Source of the DNA: Thermoleophilia bacterium
GTDB lineage: Bacteria > Actinomycetota > Thermoleophilia > Gaiellales > Gaiellaceae
Assembly (NCBI GenBank): GCA_025936595.1
Contig: JAICTB010000015.1
Coordinates: 1-16,381 of the forward strand
Direction of reading: 5' to 3'
DNA: 16,381 bases
Shown here: piece by piece, positions 13,251 through 16,381 of the stretch
Position numbering within the stretch: the stretch's first letter is position 1
How the letters are laid out: the number at the start of each line of letters is the position of its first letter
Notes under the pieces: model-generated
Told to the model about the DNA's origin: nothing
Database searches by the model: none
The model's input: the letters and a program-made list of their open reading frames with translations, nothing else
Made by a program: the position numbers and the translations under genes

Positions 13251-14330
13251 ATGGCAACGCTCGAGGAGCCCGCCGCGATCGACGGCGCGAAGCTGGAATC
13301 GTTCGTCTTTCGGGCGGTCGACGAGGTCGGCGCGACGCTGAACGCGGCGCTCGTCGTCATGGGCGACAAGCTCGGCCTGTACCGCGCGCTCGCAGGCGCG
13401 GGGCCGCTCACGCCGGAGGAGCTCGCGGAGCGCACGGAGACGAACGCGCGCTACGTGCGGGAGTGGCTCTGCAACCAGGCCGCCGGCGGGTACGTCGAGT
13501 ACGACCCCGCGACGGGTCGCTACACGCTGCCGCCGGAGCAGACGGCCGCGCTCACGGATGAGTCCAGCCCCGCCTACCTGCCGGGCTTCTTCCAGCTCGC
13601 GATCGGCTCGGTGCTCGACTCGCCGCGCATCACCGAGGTGGTCAGGAGCGGCGAGGGCGTCGGCTGGCACGACCACGTGCACGACGTCCACGAGGGGTGC
13701 GAGCGCTTCTTCCGCCCCGGCTACAACGCGAACCTCGTCTCGTCGTGGCTGCCCGCGCTCGACGGCGTCGTCGAGAAGCTCGAGCGCGGTGCGAAGGTCG
13801 CCGACGTCGGCTGCGGTCACGGAGCATCGACGATCCTGATGGCGAAGACGTATCCAGACTCGACGTTCGTGGGCTCCGACTACCACGCCGGATCGATCGA
13901 GACGGCACGCAGCCGAGCGGAGGAGGCCGGAGTCGCCGACCGTGTCACGTTCGAGGTGACGCCCGCTGCGGGATACTCGGGGTCCGACTACGACCTCGTG
14001 ACGATGTTCGACTGCCTCCACGACATGGGCGACCCCGCCGGCGCCGCGCGCCACGTTCGCGAGACGCTCGCCGCGGACGGCACGTGGATGATCGTCGAGC
14101 CGGCCGCCGGCGACCGCGTCGAGGACAACCTCAACCCGGTCGGGCGCGCCTATTACGGATTCTCGACGCTGCTCTGTACGCCCGCCTCGCTCTCGCAGGA
14201 GGTCGGGCTCGCGCTCGGCGCGCAGGCAGGTGAGGCGCGGATCCGCGACGTCGTGACGACCGGCGGGCTCAGCCGCTTCCGGCGCGCCGCGGAGACGCCG
14301 TTCAACCTCGTGTTCGAGGCCCGCCCATAG
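13251..14330 (+). CDS. Winged-helix class I SAM-dependent methyltransferase
   Basis: A 359-residue protein. An N-terminal helical winged-helix domain (about 25-95, with LGLYRALAGAGPLTPEELAE and TNARYVREWLCNQAAGGYVEY) resembles the dimerisation domain of small-molecule methyltransferases. The Rossmann methyltransferase domain has motif I VADVGCGHGAST (183-194), an acidic residue after strand 2 (VGSDYH) and DLVTMFDCLHDMGDP as the motif IV region. The layout is like mycobacterial Rv2258c-type proteins, as I recall them. The substrate is unknown. ATG 13251 has AAGGAGG (13239-13245) 5 nt upstream. It is divergent from the LuxR/LAL regulator, and the hydrolase-glycosyltransferase frame begins immediately after its stop, so they are probably one operon. 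Confidence 0.87.
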   Translation: MATLEEPAAIDGAKLESFVFRAVDEVGATLNAALVVMGDKLGLYRALAGAGPLTPEELAERTETNARYVREWLCNQAAGGYVEYDPATGRYTLPPEQTAALTDESSPAYLPGFFQLAIGSVLDSPRITEVVRSGEGVGWHDHVHDVHEGCERFFRPGYNANLVSSWLPALDGVVEKLERGAKVADVGCGHGASTILMAKTYPDSTFVGSDYHAGSIETARSRAEEAGVADRVTFEVTPAAGYSGSDYDLVTMFDCLHDMGDPAGAARHVRETLAADGTWMIVEPAAGDRVEDNLNPVGRAYYGFSTLLCTPASLSQEVGLALGAQAGEARIRDVVTTGGLSRFRRAAETPFNLVFEARP

Positions 14331-14332
14331 CG

Positions 14333-16381
14333 GTCACGGAGACAGGGACGCGGGCGCGCGAGCCCGACGAGTCCGGCTTCGCCGAGGCGGACGACGGGCT
14401 GCGGCTCTACTGGGAGCGCTACGGCGGCGGGAGCACGACGATCGTGCTCCTGCCGCCGAACCCGATCAGCCACTCGCGTATCTGGAAGGCGCAGATCCAC
14501 TACCTCGCGCGCCACTTCCGTGTCGTTGCCTATGACGGCCGCGGCAACGGGCGCGCCGACCTGCCCGACCCTGCGACGCCGTGGCTCGGCGGCTGGTGCG
14601 CGTCCGACTGCCTCGCGGTGATGGACGCAACCGGCACGGGCCGCGCCGTCCTCTGCGGGATCTGCAGCGACGGCGTCTGGCCGTCCGTCCAGATCGCGGC
14701 GACGCACCCGGAGCGCGTGCTCGGCATCGCCGCGATCGCACCGGGAGTGCCGCTGCTCAGCCCGCCTCACCCCTTCCGCGCGGAGGCGCTCGCCACGTTC
14801 GAGGACGAGCTCGACGACCCGCAGGGCTGGCAGAAGTTCAACCGTCGCTCCATCCGCGCCGACCACCGGGGGTTCCTCGAGTTCTTCTTCGGCGAGATGT
14901 TTCCGGAGCCCCACTCGACGAAGCAGCTCGAGGACGCCGTCGCCTACGGCCTCGACTCGCCGGCGGAGATGCTCCTCATGGACGACGCCGAGCCGGTCGC
15001 CGCGACCAGGGAGGAGACGGAGGAGATCTGCCGGCGCGTGCACTGCCCCGTGCTCGTCGTCCAGGGCGACCTCGACAACTGCCAGCCTCCGGAGCGGGGC
15101 CGCCGGCTCGCCGAGCTCACAGGCGGCGAGCACGTGCGGCTCGTCGACTCCGGCCACATTCCGATGGCGCGCCATCCGGTGGTCGTGAACCGGCTGCTGC
15201 ACGAGTTCGCGTCTCGCTTCGAGCCGCCGCAGGCGCGCACCCGCACCTGGGTTGCGGCCGGGCGGCGCACGCGGCGCGCGCTCCTCCTCTCCTCGCCGAT
15301 CGGCCTCGGGCACGCGTGGCGCGACGTTGCGATCGCGCGCGAGCTGCGGCGCATCGCTCTCGACCTCGAGGTGCACTGGCTCGCGCAGCCTCCGCTCACG
15401 ACGCTCCTCGAGGCGTGCGGGGAGATCGTCCACCCGGCGAGCGCCGACCTCGCGCCCGAGGCGAAGCACGTCGACGCCGAAGCCGGAGAGCACGAGCTGC
15501 ACGCGTTCCAGATGCTGCGCCGGCTCGACGAGATCTTCTGCGCCAACTTCATGGTCTTCCACGATCTCGTCTCGGAGGAGCCGTTCGACGTGTGGATCGC
15601 AGACGAGGCGTGGGAGGTCGACTACTTCCTGCACGAGAACCCGGAGCTGAAGACCGCACCGTACGTGTGGCTCACCGACTTCGTCGGCATCGTGCCGATG
15701 GCCGACGGCGGCGAGCGCGAGGCGTTCCTCGCAGCGGATTACAACGCGCAGATGGTCGAGCACGTCGCACGCCGGCCGCACCTGCGCGACCGTTCGATCT
15801 TCATCGGCGACCGTGAGGACGTCGTCGACGAGCCGCTCGGCCCCGGGCTTCCGCGCATCCCGCAGTGGACGCAGCGTCACTTCCGCTTCTCGGGCTACAT
15901 CACCGGCTTCGATCCCGGAGAGATCGCCGACCGCGACGCGCTCCGCGCCGAGCTGGGGTTCGGCGTGGACGAGAAGGTGTGCGTCGTCGCGGCGGGCGGC
16001 TCGGGCGCCGGGACGCATCTGCTCGAGCGGGCGATCGCCGCGTTCCCGGAGGCGAAGGAGCGCGTGCCGGAGCTCCGCATGGTGGTCGTCGCCGGGCCGA
16101 GCATCGACCCGCTTCTCCTCTCTGACGACGGCATCGAGACGCAGGGCATCGAGAGGCACGGCTACGTGCACCGGTTCTACCGCCACCTCGCGGCGTGCGA
16201 TGTCGCCGTCTGTCACGGCGGGCTGTCGACGACGATGGAGCTCACCGCCGCGCGGCGCCCGTTCCTGTACTTCCCTCTGCGCGCTCACTTCGAGCAGAAC
16301 CACCACGTCGCGCACCGCCTCGAGCGCCACGGCGCCGGCAGGCGGATGAGCTACACGACCGATGGGCGGAGCGAGCTCGCG
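14333..16381 (+). CDS. Alpha/beta hydrolase fused to GT-B glycosyltransferase (3' end outside window; non-canonical start)
   Basis: One frame stays open for 683 codons to the window edge. Residues about 15-295 are an alpha/beta hydrolase: an ADDGLRLYWERYG entry strand, an elbow reading GICSDG with Cys111 where Ser usually stands, Asp246 or Asp248 in QGDLDN, and His275 in DSGHIPMARH. After a short linker, residues about 314-683 are a GT-B glycosyltransferase like GT1/GT28: an RRALLLSSPIGLGHAWRD acceptor-side loop, VVAAGGSGAGTH, then the donor-binding block CHGGLSTTMELTAARRPFLYFPL and HFEQN. Coding signal begins by 14333 (codon GTC, two bases after the methyltransferase stop), but no ATG, GTG or TTG occurs in frame between the stop at 14231 and GTG 14444. 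GTG 14444 is the first ordinary start and would remove the first two strands. The real start could be GTC 14333, ATA 14327 or a frameshift from the methyltransferase gene. Confidence 0.8.

Noticed and set aside
10856..13561. A 901-codon plus-strand open frame opposite the LuxR/LAL gene
   Set aside because: Arg-rich, low-complexity translation that also runs into the methyltransferase region; the minus frame carries Walker and LuxR motifs.
14153..16330. A 725-codon open frame on the minus strand opposite the fusion gene
   Set aside because: It is the mirror of a high-GC gene: its protein is Arg/Glu/Val-rich with no domain, while the plus frame has clear hydrolase and glycosyltransferase motifs.

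Overview
The window is high-GC DNA with a strong G/C bias at third codon positions. Several GTG starts lack a Shine-Dalgarno sequence, the regulators are of the large ATPase type (LuxR/LAL, cyclase-NB-ARC-TPR), and the enzymes are of actinobacterial type. This points to an actinobacterium; a Thermoleophilia-like lineage (Gaiellales/Solirubrobacterales) is my guess from general resemblance and was not tested. No rRNA, tRNA, CRISPR array, transposase, integrase or phage gene was seen. Coding density is high and no gene-free stretch exceeds 300 bases.

Left part (1-4005): the 5' end of an exported protein gene (minus) lies downstream of an ArsR-type winged-helix regulator (minus). The regulator is divergent from a two-gene unit, a dienelactone-hydrolase-like enzyme overlapping a GNAT acetyltransferase. 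Then come a small four-helix membrane protein (minus), an F420/NADP-oxidoreductase-like dehydrogenase (plus) and a zinc-free quinone-oxidoreductase-like MDR enzyme (minus). Two convergent gene pairs here share a 4-nt double-stranded stop (CTAG, TTAG).

Middle (4129-7515): a secreted Asp-box (BNR/sialidase-like) propeller protein with a leader hairpin upstream and a strong terminator-like hairpin downstream. It is followed by a YcaQ/AlkZ-family DNA glycosylase and, 13 bp later, a DUF4396 membrane protein.

Right (7539-16381): three minus-strand genes, read from right to left: a LuxR/LAL ATPase regulator, a 100-residue exported protein, and a cyclase-domain/NB-ARC/TPR protein. Hairpins separate all three. 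Divergent from the LAL gene run a winged-helix SAM methyltransferase and then, almost touching it, a long open frame encoding an alpha/beta hydrolase fused to a GT-B glycosyltransferase. That frame leaves the window and has no ordinary start codon where its coding signal begins.

Most notable: the hydrolase-glycosyltransferase fusion with a cysteine in the nucleophile elbow and a missing canonical start; four GTG-started genes with a TAGtCT/TAGcCT box 6-10 nt upstream and no Shine-Dalgarno (likely leaderless or nearly so); an 18-bp perfect palindrome against a candidate -35 box; and a 10-bp perfect inverted repeat that includes the LAL stop codon. I found no clear defence or other new multi-gene system; the fusion locus at the right edge is the best candidate for something undescribed.
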